In this document: positions 35,496-44,888 of the stretch, piece by piece
How positions within the stretch are numbered: position 1 is the first letter of the stretch
Layout: every line of letters begins with the position of its first letter
Assembly (NCBI RefSeq): GCF_016859125.1
Contig: NZ_CP069338.1
Span: 8,745,501 to 8,809,500, forward strand
Reading direction: 5' to 3'
Length of the DNA: 64,000 bases
From: Archangium violaceum
Lineage (GTDB): Bacteria; Myxococcota; Myxococcia; Myxococcales; Myxococcaceae
Translations under genes and position numbers: made by a program
Notes under the pieces: model-generated
The model's database searches: none
What the model saw: only the letters and a program-made list of their open reading frames with translations
Told to the model about the DNA's origin: nothing

Positions 35496-38135
35496 ATGTC
35501 GCCCATGCAAGCGCGTTCCCTCTCGTCGAAGCTGCTGGCGCTCGCGTTCGGTGCCAGCACCATCCTCGGTTGCAAATCCACCCCTCCACCTCCCACGCCT
35601 CAACCTCCGGCGGACTCGCTGCACGTGCCCTCACCGGACTGGCGGGACCAGATCATCTACTTCGTCATGACCGACCGCTTCGCCAATGGCGAGCCGGGCA
35701 ACGACGACCAGGGCGCTGGCGAGTTCGATCCCGCCAACGGGGCGAAGTACAGCGGAGGGGATCTGAAGGGCATCGAGAGCAGGCTGGACTACATCCAGGG
35801 GCTGGGGGCGACGGCCATCTGGATCACCCCGCCTGTCGCCAACCAGTGGTGGGATCCCCTGGTCAATTACGGCGGGTACCACGGCTACTGGGCGCTCGAC
35901 TTCACCCGGGTGGATGCCCACCAGGGCACGCTGGAGGACTACCGGAACCTGTCCCGAGCCCTGCACGGGCGCGGCATGTACCTGGTGCAGGACATCGTCC
36001 TCAACCACATGGCCAACTGCTTCCGCTACACGCGCTACGACCCGTCGGACGTGACGTCGGGCGTGGTGCTCAACACGGGCGCCAGGCCCGCCTGTGGCCC
36101 CACCCAGGCCCCGTTCTCTCAGTGGGATCCCACCCGGCCCGAGCACCGCGACGCCCACGTCTTCCATTGGACGCCGACCATCGCGGACTACGCGATCCGT
36201 GAGCAGGAGCTCGGCTGGCAGCTGTCCGATCTGGACGATCTGAACACGGAGAACCCCGCCGTCATCGCGGCCCTCAAGGACAGCTACAACTTCTGGATCC
36301 GCGAGGTGGGTGTGGATGCCTTCCGCGTGGACACCGTCTTCTACGTGCCCCCGACCACCGTCCAGGACTTCCTCCACTCGGAGGACCCGGCCCACCCGGG
36401 CGTCCTCGAATATGCCCGGAGCCTGGGCAAGGACGACTTCCTCGCCTTCGGTGAGGGCTTCGCCAGCGACAAGCCCTTCGAGGACACGATGTCGCGCAAG
36501 GTGGCCAGTTACATGAAGGACCCGGTCACCGGTGACGAGCGGCTGCCGGGGATGCTCGACTTCCCCCTGTACCGCACGGCCGGGGACGTCTTCGCCCGGG
36601 GCAGCCCCACGTCGGAGCTCGCCTTCCGGATGCAGCGCGGCGCCGAGCTGTTCCCCCGGCCGCACCTGATGCCCACGTTCCTGGACAACCATGACGTGGA
36701 CCGCTTCCTGTCGGGAGGCTCGCGAGCCGCGCTCGAGCAGGGGCTCCTGTTCATGATGACGGTGCCCGGCATTCCGGTGATCTATTACGGCACCGAGCAG
36801 GGCTTCACCGAGCAGCGTGGCGCCATGTTCGCCCGGGGCTACGGGTCGGGAGGGAAGGACCACTTCGATACCGAGGCGCCGCTGTATGCCCGCATTCGCG
36901 AGCTGACCACGCTGCGCAAGACGCACGCGGTGTTCCGCCATGGCACGCCCACGGTGCTGCGGCAGAACGATGCGCGGAGCGGCGTCTTCGCCTACGAGAT
37001 GCGCGATGGGGCGGACATGGCCCTCGTCGTGTTCAACACCTCGGACGAGGACACGCTGCTGGACAACCTGGGGACGAATCTGCCCGAGGGCAGCCGGCTG
37101 AAGCTGCTGGCGAGCCTGGATGCCGGGGCCGGTGATGCCACCGTGGGGCGAGGGGGGCGGCTCTCCCTGAAGCTGCCCGCACGCGCCGCCCGGGTCTTCA
37201 TGCCGGATGGGACGATGACCTCGCTTCCACCGGAGACCGCCCGCATCACCTTGTCCTCATCCAGCGGCGGCACGGTGGCGGGAGACTTCGAGCTGACCGG
37301 CACCGCCACCGGGGTGTCCAGCTTCCTGGTGGTGGTGGACGGGGTGCTCGGCACGGCGCAACGGGTGACGGTGGAGCCGGATGGCACCTGGCGCACGACC
37401 GTCGCCGTGGGCGGCATGGTGGACCCCGACATCCAACACTCGCTCGTGGCCTGGAACGAAGAGGCCCAGGTGTTGTCCGACACACTGACGTTCCGTGTCG
37501 ATCGCGCCTTCAAGGATCTGGTCATCCACGAGGACCCGGCGGGCGATGACATCGGCCCCGAGGGTCGCTACCACTACCCGACGGACACCTCGTGGGGAGA
37601 CAACCACCAGGGGGACCTGCGTCGCGTCACGCTCCAGGGCTCCGGGACGGTGCTGAAGCTGGCCCTCCAGACGCCCCGCGTCACCACGACGTGGAACCCG
37701 CAGAACGGCTTCGACCACGTGGCCTTCACGGTCTTCGTCGACGTGCCCGGCCGCACGGGCCTCACCGTCATGCCACAGCAGAACGCCTCGGTCCCCGCTG
37801 GCATGGATTGGGATTACCGCGTCCGGGTCCACGGCTGGTCCAATGCCCTCTTCGATACGCGCGAGGCCTCGGCCACCCAGGAAGGCACTCCCGTCTCGCC
37901 CGCCGCCTCCATCGAGGTGGACGCGGCATCGAGCACCATCCTGCTCACGCTCCCGGGCCAGCTGTTCGCGGGCCTGACGAGCCTCACGGGCGTCAAGGTG
38001 TACGTCACCACCTGGGACTACGACGGAGGCTATCGGCCGCTGGTCCCCACGGCCGAGCAGTGGAAGTTCTGGGGCGGGGATGGGGCCGTGGACCCGCTGG
38101 TGCTCGACGACACTCCGGTGCTCACCATCCCCTGA
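35496..38135 (+). CDS. GH13 alpha-amylase lipoprotein with C-terminal accessory domains
   Basis: An 879-aa surface or periplasmic lipoprotein (lipobox ILGC after LLALAFGAST) that cleaves alpha-glucans. The GH13 barrel has the nucleophile Asp279 (DAFRVDTVF), acid/base Glu320 (LAFGEGF) and Asp400 (LDNHDVDRF). After an all-beta domain (about 500-570) comes an Ig-like segment and then a DOMON/glucodextranase-type C-terminal domain (KDLVIHEDPAGDDIGPEGRY onward) likely to bind sugar. ATG 35496 or 35505 could be the start; neither has a clear ribosome binding site. It follows the barrel gene by 60 bp. Confidence 0.9.
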   Translation: MSPMQARSLSSKLLALAFGASTILGCKSTPPPPTPQPPADSLHVPSPDWRDQIIYFVMTDRFANGEPGNDDQGAGEFDPANGAKYSGGDLKGIESRLDYIQGLGATAIWITPPVANQWWDPLVNYGGYHGYWALDFTRVDAHQGTLEDYRNLSRALHGRGMYLVQDIVLNHMANCFRYTRYDPSDVTSGVVLNTGARPACGPTQAPFSQWDPTRPEHRDAHVFHWTPTIADYAIREQELGWQLSDLDDLNTENPAVIAALKDSYNFWIREVGVDAFRVDTVFYVPPTTVQDFLHSEDPAHPGVLEYARSLGKDDFLAFGEGFASDKPFEDTMSRKVASYMKDPVTGDERLPGMLDFPLYRTAGDVFARGSPTSELAFRMQRGAELFPRPHLMPTFLDNHDVDRFLSGGSRAALEQGLLFMMTVPGIPVIYYGTEQGFTEQRGAMFARGYGSGGKDHFDTEAPLYARIRELTTLRKTHAVFRHGTPTVLRQNDARSGVFAYEMRDGADMALVVFNTSDEDTLLDNLGTNLPEGSRLKLLASLDAGAGDATVGRGGRLSLKLPARAARVFMPDGTMTSLPPETARITLSSSSGGTVAGDFELTGTATGVSSFLVVVDGVLGTAQRVTVEPDGTWRTTVAVGGMVDPDIQHSLVAWNEEAQVLSDTLTFRVDRAFKDLVIHEDPAGDDIGPEGRYHYPTDTSWGDNHQGDLRRVTLQGSGTVLKLALQTPRVTTTWNPQNGFDHVAFTVFVDVPGRTGLTVMPQQNASVPAGMDWDYRVRVHGWSNALFDTREASATQEGTPVSPAASIEVDAASSTILLTLPGQLFAGLTSLTGVKVYVTTWDYDGGYRPLVPTAEQWKFWGGDGAVDPLVLDDTPVLTIP

Positions 38136-38148
38136 GGCGCGAGGCCCG

Positions 38149-38168
38149 GGGGATGGTGAGCCATCCCC
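38149..38168. terminator. Hairpin between convergent genes
   Basis: GGGGATGG/CCATCCCC with a 4-base loop lies 14 bp after the GH13 stop codon, in the 150-bp gap before the convergent gene at 38289. There is no T-run. Confidence 0.5.
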
Positions 38169-38288
38169 TGGATGCCATCCACCCGGGTGCCGATTTCGTC
38201 GCGGATGCCAGCATCGCGAATATCGAAGCCGGGGTGGCGCTCCTTTGGGTTCAATGTGGCCCGAATGAGTTCCCAGCCTCACTGGTTT

Positions 38289-39629
38289 TCAGCCCCGGTG
38301 CCGCTCGGCCACACGATAGATTTGGGTGAGTGAGTAGTCCAGCAGCGCCTGTCGCGAGCGCATGTAGTGACGGGCCCGGACAAACGGCAGCCACGCGCGG
38401 TTGCCCACCAGCACTTGTGCCTCCTCGAGCTTCTGGCGCGGAATCCACCTACCACCCAGGTCTCGTACCAGCACTTCTCCCAGGTACGCGCCAATGGCCG
38501 GCACCGCGTGCTCGTCGATGGCTTCCCGTAAGCGGCTCGTCGGGAATTCTTCGCGCCAGAAGTAGAAGTCAGCATCGGTGAGGGATTCTGGCTTCGCCTC
38601 GAAGACGGAGGGCACCTCCGAGTGCAGCAGCGCCACGAGGTGCTCGGCGAGGGCGCTGTAGTGCTCGCGCGCGCGCTCCAGGTCCTCCACGTCCGGTGGC
38701 AGGGCGGAGTCGGCCGGGAGCCACTCCTCAGGCTCGGGCGGTTGCCACGCGTTGAGCTCGGCAATCCTGCGCTGGCGCTCGTGGCTGGCGGCGCGGTCCA
38801 CCACACGCGAGAGGAGCGGGGCCATGTCTGGATGGAAGCGGGGCTTCACGGGGGCGAGCATGGCACTGCGCTCATTCAAGATGCGCAGAATGGTATCGAA
38901 GTCGAGGTCCGGCCGGAGGTGGGCGTGGGCGCGGGCCTGGGCGAGCCGTGCCTCCTTGCTGGCGAAATCCGCCACCGTTGGCCACGTCACCAGGAGAACG
39001 GAGCCATTGGGCAACTCCTCTACACGGTGAGCTGGTGTAGACAGCATCCGTTCACGGCCGACAGCCTCCACAAGCTTGGGGCCGAAGATGTTGAGCCAGA
39101 ACACCTCGTAAACTTTGTCGAAACCGTCCTTCCGAGAAGTCTTCTCGTCGCGCCCGAAACGGGGAGAGCCCGCCAGTTCCGTGTCATCGGCGCTGTGAGC
39201 CTTGGCATGACTGACCGGGTAGCGGGAGGCCCAGGCTCGCACCATCTCCACGATTTGGTGACAACGCTCCTCTTCGGCAAAGAAAGAGAGCGGCTTCACG
39301 TTGACGGCAATGTCCAGCTTGGGTGGCCGGGGATGTTGCCAGAGCCAGAGAGTCATGTCCAGCGCGGGCCACTCGGTGCGATGAAACCCCAAGCTCGTGA
39401 ACACATCGTCGCGCCCCTCTTCTAAACCCTTCCAGATTGCGGCGCGAGCGTACTTGCGTCGACGCTTGCCTTCAGCAACGTCCGGCATCCACCCATCGGC
39501 GTACCTTTCGAGTGCTTGGAGAAAAGGCTCCAGCTCTCTTTCCAATGCAGCCTGCTGGTCGAAGCTTCCAACGAAGGTGAGTCGAAGGAGATCCTCCGGC
39601 TTCAAGTCGTGCACGCTCAGTCGATTCAT
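38289..39629 (-). CDS. Putative immunity protein of the lipoprotein toxin
   Basis: A 446-aa protein without a signal peptide or membrane helix, so cytoplasmic. I recognise no catalytic motif or named domain. Its ATG overlaps the last bases of the lipoprotein gene by 4 bp (ATGA), the usual layout of toxin followed by immunity gene. The sequence is rich in charged residues and Trp/Phe (HRTEWPALDMTLWLWQHPRP) and has slightly lower GC than its neighbours, typical of horizontally moving immunity genes. At 446 aa it is large for an immunity protein; it could instead be a partner enzyme. Confidence 0.6.
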   Translation of the reverse strand: MNRLSVHDLKPEDLLRLTFVGSFDQQAALERELEPFLQALERYADGWMPDVAEGKRRRKYARAAIWKGLEEGRDDVFTSLGFHRTEWPALDMTLWLWQHPRPPKLDIAVNVKPLSFFAEEERCHQIVEMVRAWASRYPVSHAKAHSADDTELAGSPRFGRDEKTSRKDGFDKVYEVFWLNIFGPKLVEAVGRERMLSTPAHRVEELPNGSVLLVTWPTVADFASKEARLAQARAHAHLRPDLDFDTILRILNERSAMLAPVKPRFHPDMAPLLSRVVDRAASHERQRRIAELNAWQPPEPEEWLPADSALPPDVEDLERAREHYSALAEHLVALLHSEVPSVFEAKPESLTDADFYFWREEFPTSRLREAIDEHAVPAIGAYLGEVLVRDLGGRWIPRQKLEEAQVLVGNRAWLPFVRARHYMRSRQALLDYSLTQIYRVAERHRG

Positions 39630-41977
39630 TGGAACAGCACCTCCACTCCCGGAACCGCTTCCTCGGCAGCGGTCACTGCTGCATCCAGGTTGTCTACCTT
39701 CGTGGGTTTGAGTGCACCCCCCTCGTAAACGAGGCGGACCCGCTGAACGGGAACCTCGCTAGCCGCGCCGAAAGGACGTTGGAGGGAATCCCGGCGGATA
39801 TCCAGACTCCCTCCGTACTTCTGCAGAGCTTCCTTCGCGTCCTCAATCACCTGCCGTCTCAGTGCTCCTTCTTCCAACAGCGCGAAATCACGGCTCTTGA
39901 AGCTGAACGTCTCCACTCGCCGTGGACCGCCGCCGAGCTCGCCCTCTTCGATGACGAGCACATCGGCGTAGCGCAGGCCGGGGCCTGACTTTCTCACGCC
40001 CACACTCGTCTCGATGCGGGGCTTGTCGAAGTCCCCGAGGAAGCGGCGTTCGGCCCGGGGCTTCTTCGCGTCAGCATTCAGCAGCTTCACCATGTCGCGC
40101 TCGAAGGCCAGCCCCCGGGCGAACCACGCGCGCATCCGCTCGTAGGGCTCCCACATCAGGGGGCCCTCGGCGGCCCTGCTCTTCTCCGCCTCCCGCAGGC
40201 GCTTCTCGTAGTAGTCGACGTACTCGCGCCAGCGAGGGTTGCCCCGGGCCTCGGGCGGCGGGGCGTCGAGGGAGGGGTGGTGCTTCTTCAGCACGCCCAC
40301 GTCCTTCGGAAGACGCGGGCCCGTGGCCTCGAGCTCTGCGGCCGCGAGCTTCGCCTCCACCACCGCCGGCGTGTGGCCGACTCCCTCGTCCACGAGCGAG
40401 GCCAGTGTGCCCTGGCGCTCCGCAGCACCGGCCTTCGTAGCGGAGGGGCGTGCGGCCTCGTCAGTCACAGCGGCGGCTTCCCCGGCACCGGCCCCCGCGC
40501 CAGCCTTCACGGGCGGGGAGCCCGTAGCCCCGGGCTTCGCCCTGGACATGAGTGGCCGGGCCTTGGCCACATTCCCTCGCGCCTCGTACAACGCCAGCGC
40601 GGCATCCGCCCCGCCCACGGCGACGAAACGGCCCGCCTCCCGGCTGGCTTGTATGTACCTGGCCAGCTCCCGCAAGCCCTCCATGCCCGTGCCCAGTTGT
40701 GCTTGCAGTGGCCGCGTCTTCTCCGCCAGGGCACCCACTCGTGCCCGCAGCATCTCAAGTCCTCTCGCGAGTCCGGCTCCTCCTTTCCGGTCCTTGTAGA
40801 GGGTGGGCGTGCCCTTGCCCTCCACGTACAGGATTGCCAGCAGCAGCGTGATGGGCGTCAGCTCGCGCGTGGCCTGCTCGTACTCGCCCTGCGTCAGCGA
40901 GTACAGCCCGTGGCCCGTTCCGGCCACGAGGTAGTAGAAGCCCAGCGGCACGCCGAACGTCACCGCGTCGAATGTCCCCACCGCCACGCTGCCCGGGGCG
41001 AAGTGCCGCAGTGCCAGGGCCCGCTCCACCTCATGCAGGGCCAGCTGGTAGGGCGGAGGCAACTGTGCCCGCCGCGCGGTCATCTCCTTGTAGCGGAGGC
41101 CGTCAATCGTTGGACTGGTGGAGAGCACGTCCCTGGCGGCGCGGCCCAGGCCCCGCAGCACGTCTCCGGCCTGCTCGGCTCGGTCCGGGTAACGCGACAG
41201 TGGCATGCCCCGCCGCTCCAACTCCTCATGCACGGCCGGCATGAGGGCCAGCGTCTGCCCCAGCTGCTTGTCCCGGGCCAGCAGCAGCAACACCTCGTCC
41301 ACTTCGTCGTCGTAGGCCGAATGCAGGACATAGAGGGTGAACACCTCGGCATGGAAGAGGCCAGAGCGCTCGGTGGTGCTGACGAGGAAAGAGGCTCGCT
41401 TGCGCTGGAGGAGGTGGGCGGAGTCTTCGCGCACGGGCCCCAGGGCGCCCAGCCGCACCGCGCGCCAGTCGTCCAAGGCCTCCACCAGCCGGGGCATGTC
41501 CACCCTGTCCTGCAACGCGACGAATTCGCCGGGCGAGGTGCACGTGAGAAAGGGGGCGAGGAGCGCCTCCGCGTCGTCGTCGGAGAAGTCGGGCCACCCT
41601 GGGGGCACGGCCTGCCCTCCGCACGAGGGCGGCTCCTGGGGGGTTGGCACCGCGCGGGCTACCTCGTACGCGGGCACCTCGCCCGAGCTCGCCAGTGCAG
41701 CGTCCGGACCCAGTCCGCGGGCGCTGCGGCGGCGGTGCAGCCGCTCCTGCTGGCCCGACTCGGCGGAGAGGACGTGCTCGCTCAACTCGGCAGAAGCAAG
41801 AGGGGAGGGCGCCTCGAGCGGAGGCGCAGTGGCCGCCGTGTCTCGCAATGTGGAGAGTGTGTAGGAGCCCTCCGCGAGGCTGCCACCCTGTCGCGGCGCC
41901 AGCGTGACGCAGCCGGTGGAGAGCAGCACGGCCCCCAGCAGCGCCGCCCACCCGAGCGCCAGGGCCTCAGCGCGCAT
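39626..41977 (-). CDS. Polymorphic-toxin-like lipoprotein with putative nuclease C-terminus
   Basis: A 783-aa protein starting with a lipoprotein signal (LALGWAALLGAVLLSTGC, lipobox LSTGC), with GGAGGTGG before the ATG. A long helical region to about residue 400 contains a hydrophobic segment (PLGFYYLVAGTGHGLYSLTQ; TPITLLLAILYV). Next comes an Ala/Gly-rich linker (about 470-530), and last a C-terminal domain of about 200 residues. In that domain RYADVLVI (Asp672), then ETFSFKSRD (Lys694), resembles the core of PD-(D/E)XK nucleases. The lipid anchor, linker and distinct C-terminal domain with a downstream overlapping gene match myxobacterial polymorphic lipoprotein toxins such as the SitA group. 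Family membership was not tested. Confidence 0.65.
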   Translation of the reverse strand: MRAEALALGWAALLGAVLLSTGCVTLAPRQGGSLAEGSYTLSTLRDTAATAPPLEAPSPLASAELSEHVLSAESGQQERLHRRRSARGLGPDAALASSGEVPAYEVARAVPTPQEPPSCGGQAVPPGWPDFSDDDAEALLAPFLTCTSPGEFVALQDRVDMPRLVEALDDWRAVRLGALGPVREDSAHLLQRKRASFLVSTTERSGLFHAEVFTLYVLHSAYDDEVDEVLLLLARDKQLGQTLALMPAVHEELERRGMPLSRYPDRAEQAGDVLRGLGRAARDVLSTSPTIDGLRYKEMTARRAQLPPPYQLALHEVERALALRHFAPGSVAVGTFDAVTFGVPLGFYYLVAGTGHGLYSLTQGEYEQATRELTPITLLLAILYVEGKGTPTLYKDRKGGAGLARGLEMLRARVGALAEKTRPLQAQLGTGMEGLRELARYIQASREAGRFVAVGGADAALALYEARGNVAKARPLMSRAKPGATGSPPVKAGAGAGAGEAAAVTDEAARPSATKAGAAERQGTLASLVDEGVGHTPAVVEAKLAAAELEATGPRLPKDVGVLKKHHPSLDAPPPEARGNPRWREYVDYYEKRLREAEKSRAAEGPLMWEPYERMRAWFARGLAFERDMVKLLNADAKKPRAERRFLGDFDKPRIETSVGVRKSGPGLRYADVLVIEEGELGGGPRRVETFSFKSRDFALLEEGALRRQVIEDAKEALQKYGGSLDIRRDSLQRPFGAASEVPVQRVRLVYEGGALKPTKVDNLDAAVTAAEEAVPGVEVLFQ

Positions 41978-42308
41978 TGTCCACCTCCAGGCCCAGCGAA
42001 GCGTTGGGCTTGCCCCGGTTACGTGGACAGAGGGCTTGGGCAGCCATCGACAGCACGCAAGTCGTTGTCGAGCGCGTGGGACACCCCCGCGGCGATGTCG
42101 AAATTATCGTAGGACATGAAGAAAAGATAATGCGCACCACATCGCGAGCGATGAGTCGCTCCAGGTCGCTCACGACCTCCCCGGTTTCGGGAGTCCACGA
42201 CATATATCGGATGGGTCCTGGGATCCGGACTCGTGTGCAGATGGATGTCATGGGCGTATCTATTGGCGAATGATGGCACGCTGAGGGGTGATGAGGGCAG
42301 GAGGGCAC
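41967..42308 (-). pseudogene. Possible frameshifted remnant upstream of the toxin gene
   Basis: The minus strand here has coding-like pieces in two phases: PIRYMSWTPETGEVVSDLER and LIARDVVRIIF in one frame, and MSYDNFDIAAGVSHALDNDL in another. The first frame also reaches MAAQALCPRNRGKPNASLGL, and its stop (41967-41969) falls just inside the toxin start, giving a coupled overlap. GC is lower than in neighbours. This may be a decayed gene once located ahead of the toxin gene, or merely its leader. Low confidence. Confidence 0.3.
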
Positions 42309-42391
42309 TCACTGCCGAGGCGCTTATAGGGTGCCATCTGCGCCTGCACCCAAATCCCTCGCTTCCGCCACCTCTCGCTATACTCGGGGGC

Positions 42392-42775
42392 ATGTTCTCC
42401 GTTCGAAGCAGGCTCGTGGCCTCCGCGCTGGTGCTGACGCTCGGGCTGCCCGCCGTAGCCGAGTCGCCCCGCGCCCCGGATGCCCCCGCTCAGGCTCCCT
42501 CTGGTCTCTACGGTCACCGGTATGCCTTCGTCGCCGGGGGCGTGTTGCTCCTCGGGGGCGCTGGGTTCGGCTACCTCGCCCAGGGGGAGTCGAATCGCGC
42601 CCGGACCCTCTCCTCGGCGCGCGAGTCCACCGCCGCGCTCGATCGGGCTCGCGCCAACGCCGCCACCGCCAACGTGCTCTACGCCGTGGCGGGGGTGACC
42701 GTCCTCTATGGGCTCGTGCTGGAGCTGCTCCCGGAGCCCGCGGCCGAGAAGGCGAGCCTCACGTTCCGCTTCTGA
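42392..42775 (+). CDS. Small signal-peptide membrane protein
   Basis: A 127-aa protein with a Sec signal (LVASALVLTLGLPAVAES) followed by two hydrophobic segments: about residues 45-62 (YAFVAGGVLLLGGAGFGYL) and about 95-112 (ATANVLYAVAGVTVLYGLVL). Between them is a Ser/Ala/Arg helix. No family recognised. The frame is open further upstream, but the signal peptide sets the start at ATG 42392. It is convergent with the glycosyltransferase at 42793. Confidence 0.7.
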   Translation: MFSVRSRLVASALVLTLGLPAVAESPRAPDAPAQAPSGLYGHRYAFVAGGVLLLGGAGFGYLAQGESNRARTLSSARESTAALDRARANAATANVLYAVAGVTVLYGLVLELLPEPAAEKASLTFRF

Positions 42776-42792
42776 GGCCGGGTCGCGCCAGG

Positions 42793-44841
42793 TCAGCCAC
42801 CGAGCGCAACCGGGGTCTTCATCCCGGGCAGCTCGAGCTTCTCCACCTCGTCCGCCCGCGGGCCCAGGACGGGGATGATGAACCACGCAGCGTCCTTGAG
42901 GGTCGTCCGGTGGCGCAGGGCGGCCTCTGGTTTGAGGAGCATCGTCTGGCGTGACCCGCCCTTCAGGTGGAACGTGACGGAGAGGGTGGCTGGCTCGCCG
43001 CGCGGCGCGACGAAGAAGGCCCACCGGTCTCGCGTCTGACCGGTGCGGACGAACGCCACGCCCTTCACCCGCACGTTGACGGTCTCCACGTCCAGGCGCT
43101 GTGCTCCGGGTGGCAGCTCCGGGAGCGGCGCGGGCGTGGAGAGATCGTACAGGCGCAGCGCCGAGCCAGCCGGTACGTCCAGGGGCGCGAAGGGCTCGGC
43201 CGCCGGTGAGGCGAGGTAGTGCCGGTAGCCCCGGGTCTGGCCCCACTCCAGTCTCGGGCTTCCCTTGAACGCCATCCGGCCGCTCCAGAACATGAAGTTG
43301 TGCTGCTCGAACTGCTCCGGCGCGTCCGTCTGGATGTTCATCCAGACGATCGCCTTCTCCGGGAGGAGCTTCGCCGCGGCGAGTCCCGCCTCCTTCGTGC
43401 TCGTCCGCTCGCCCACGTCGAGTCTGGCCGCCCGCATCTTCTGGTGTGCGAGCACGGTACGCGGGACGAGGAAGTAGAGCGCGAACGCACCACACGCCAG
43501 TCCGAGCCCGAGCGAGAGGTGCCGGCGGGTGCGAGGGAGGAGGAGCAGGGCGCCCTCGACGAGCGCCAGTGCGAGCGTGAGGCAGAGGCCCTCGAAGAGC
43601 GCGTAGTCGTCGCTCCGGGTCTCGGCGAGCGCGGCCGGCAGCCGGGTGCGTACGGATTCGAGGAAGGCCAGCCTCTTGAGCAGGAAGGGGGTGGAGAGCG
43701 CGCCCACCACCGCGGCCGCGAGCACCGGTCGGCGGAAGCTGTCGCGCAGGAGCAGCGCCAGCGCGCAGAACACCGCCGTGACCGCGCCCCAGCTCGTCGC
43801 CGGGACCTTCGCCGCCGCGAACGAGAGGACGAGCCAGGTGGGCCACAGCCACAGCGCCACCGCGAGGAGCTCGAGCTCGCGGGTGCGCAGCGCCCGGTAG
43901 AGGAGCCAGAGCCCGGCGAGCAGCGGCAGCGCCACCGGGAAGGGCTCCAGGGTGCGCATGTGGATCTCATTGAAGATCGCGTCCATCGGGCGGATCCACA
44001 TGACGATGGACGGGTTCCTCCGGGCCTCGTCGAGGAACAGGTGGCTCCGGGTGACGTGCGACTCGATGGCCCAGAGCTCGGGGTAGGCGCGCTGCGCGTA
44101 GAGCGACCACGGGAGCGCCACGACGGCCGCGCACGCGAGGAGGAGGGCGAGCTGGCGTGGCCTGGGGCCGGCGGTGAGCCCGAACAACCGGCCCGCGGTC
44201 AGCACTCCCGCCACGCCCACCGGAGTCAGCGCCAGCGTGCTCTTGCACAGGTAGCCGAGGCCCACGGCGATCCCCGCAAGCGCCGCCAGCGGGAGCGAAT
44301 CACGCCGGATGGACGCGACGAGCAGCACCATCGCCAGCGCGAGACAGCCCGCGAGCGTGGTGTCGGTCAGGTCTCCGAACATGAAGCCCTGGGTGAGCTC
44401 GTAGGTGAAGGGCAGGGTGAGCAGGGCGCAGGCGGCGAGCGTGGACCAGAAGCGCCCGGCGGCCGAGCGCATGAGGAAGAAGACGCCCAGCGCCGCGCTC
44501 AGCATGCCGAGCACGGAGCCGAAGCGGGCCGCTCCCGTGCCGACCCCCACCAGTCGCATGCAGAGCGCCGCGAACCACAGGGAGCCTGGCGGCTTGTGGA
44601 GCCAGAGCCCGCCGTTGATCCAATCGTCGAGGGCCGGGCCGTGGAAGGGCTCGGCGTAGACGTGGGGCCGGAGCGGCGTGTCCATCAAGCCGCGCGAGAC
44701 GACGAGGTGGATGGCCTCGTCCCAGTTGTGGATGCCCGGATGGTCCAGGCCGGGCAGGAGCGTGAGCAGCCCCGTGAGGAGGATGGCTCCCGCACAGAGC
44801 GCGTCTGGAAGGTGCCGATGCCTGGGCGGCGGTGCGTCCAT
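42793..44841 (-). CDS. GT-C glycosyltransferase (ArnT/PMT-like, family 39)
   Basis: A 682-aa protein with about 12 helices in the first 480 residues and a soluble C-terminal domain. The first periplasmic loop carries HNWDEAIHLVVSRG with the Asp-Glu pair expected at the active site of dolichyl/undecaprenyl-phosphate-sugar-dependent GT-C enzymes. Such proteins move a sugar from a lipid carrier onto lipid A, a polymer or a protein. The C-terminal part (about 500-682) is beta-rich. It stands alone, divergent from the lipoprotein gene at 44889. Confidence 0.82.
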   Translation of the reverse strand: MDAPPPRHRHLPDALCAGAILLTGLLTLLPGLDHPGIHNWDEAIHLVVSRGLMDTPLRPHVYAEPFHGPALDDWINGGLWLHKPPGSLWFAALCMRLVGVGTGAARFGSVLGMLSAALGVFFLMRSAAGRFWSTLAACALLTLPFTYELTQGFMFGDLTDTTLAGCLALAMVLLVASIRRDSLPLAALAGIAVGLGYLCKSTLALTPVGVAGVLTAGRLFGLTAGPRPRQLALLLACAAVVALPWSLYAQRAYPELWAIESHVTRSHLFLDEARRNPSIVMWIRPMDAIFNEIHMRTLEPFPVALPLLAGLWLLYRALRTRELELLAVALWLWPTWLVLSFAAAKVPATSWGAVTAVFCALALLLRDSFRRPVLAAAVVGALSTPFLLKRLAFLESVRTRLPAALAETRSDDYALFEGLCLTLALALVEGALLLLPRTRRHLSLGLGLACGAFALYFLVPRTVLAHQKMRAARLDVGERTSTKEAGLAAAKLLPEKAIVWMNIQTDAPEQFEQHNFMFWSGRMAFKGSPRLEWGQTRGYRHYLASPAAEPFAPLDVPAGSALRLYDLSTPAPLPELPPGAQRLDVETVNVRVKGVAFVRTGQTRDRWAFFVAPRGEPATLSVTFHLKGGSRQTMLLKPEAALRHRTTLKDAAWFIIPVLGPRADEVEKLELPGMKTPVALGG

Positions 44842-44888
44842 GGGTTCTTCGCATACTATCTCCCCCTCACTTCGAGGGACTCTTCTCC

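Noticed and set aside
42260-43852. 530-aa minus-strand frame across 42260-43852
   Set aside because: It overlaps two real genes on both strands and has a His/Arg/Pro-rich, domain-free product.
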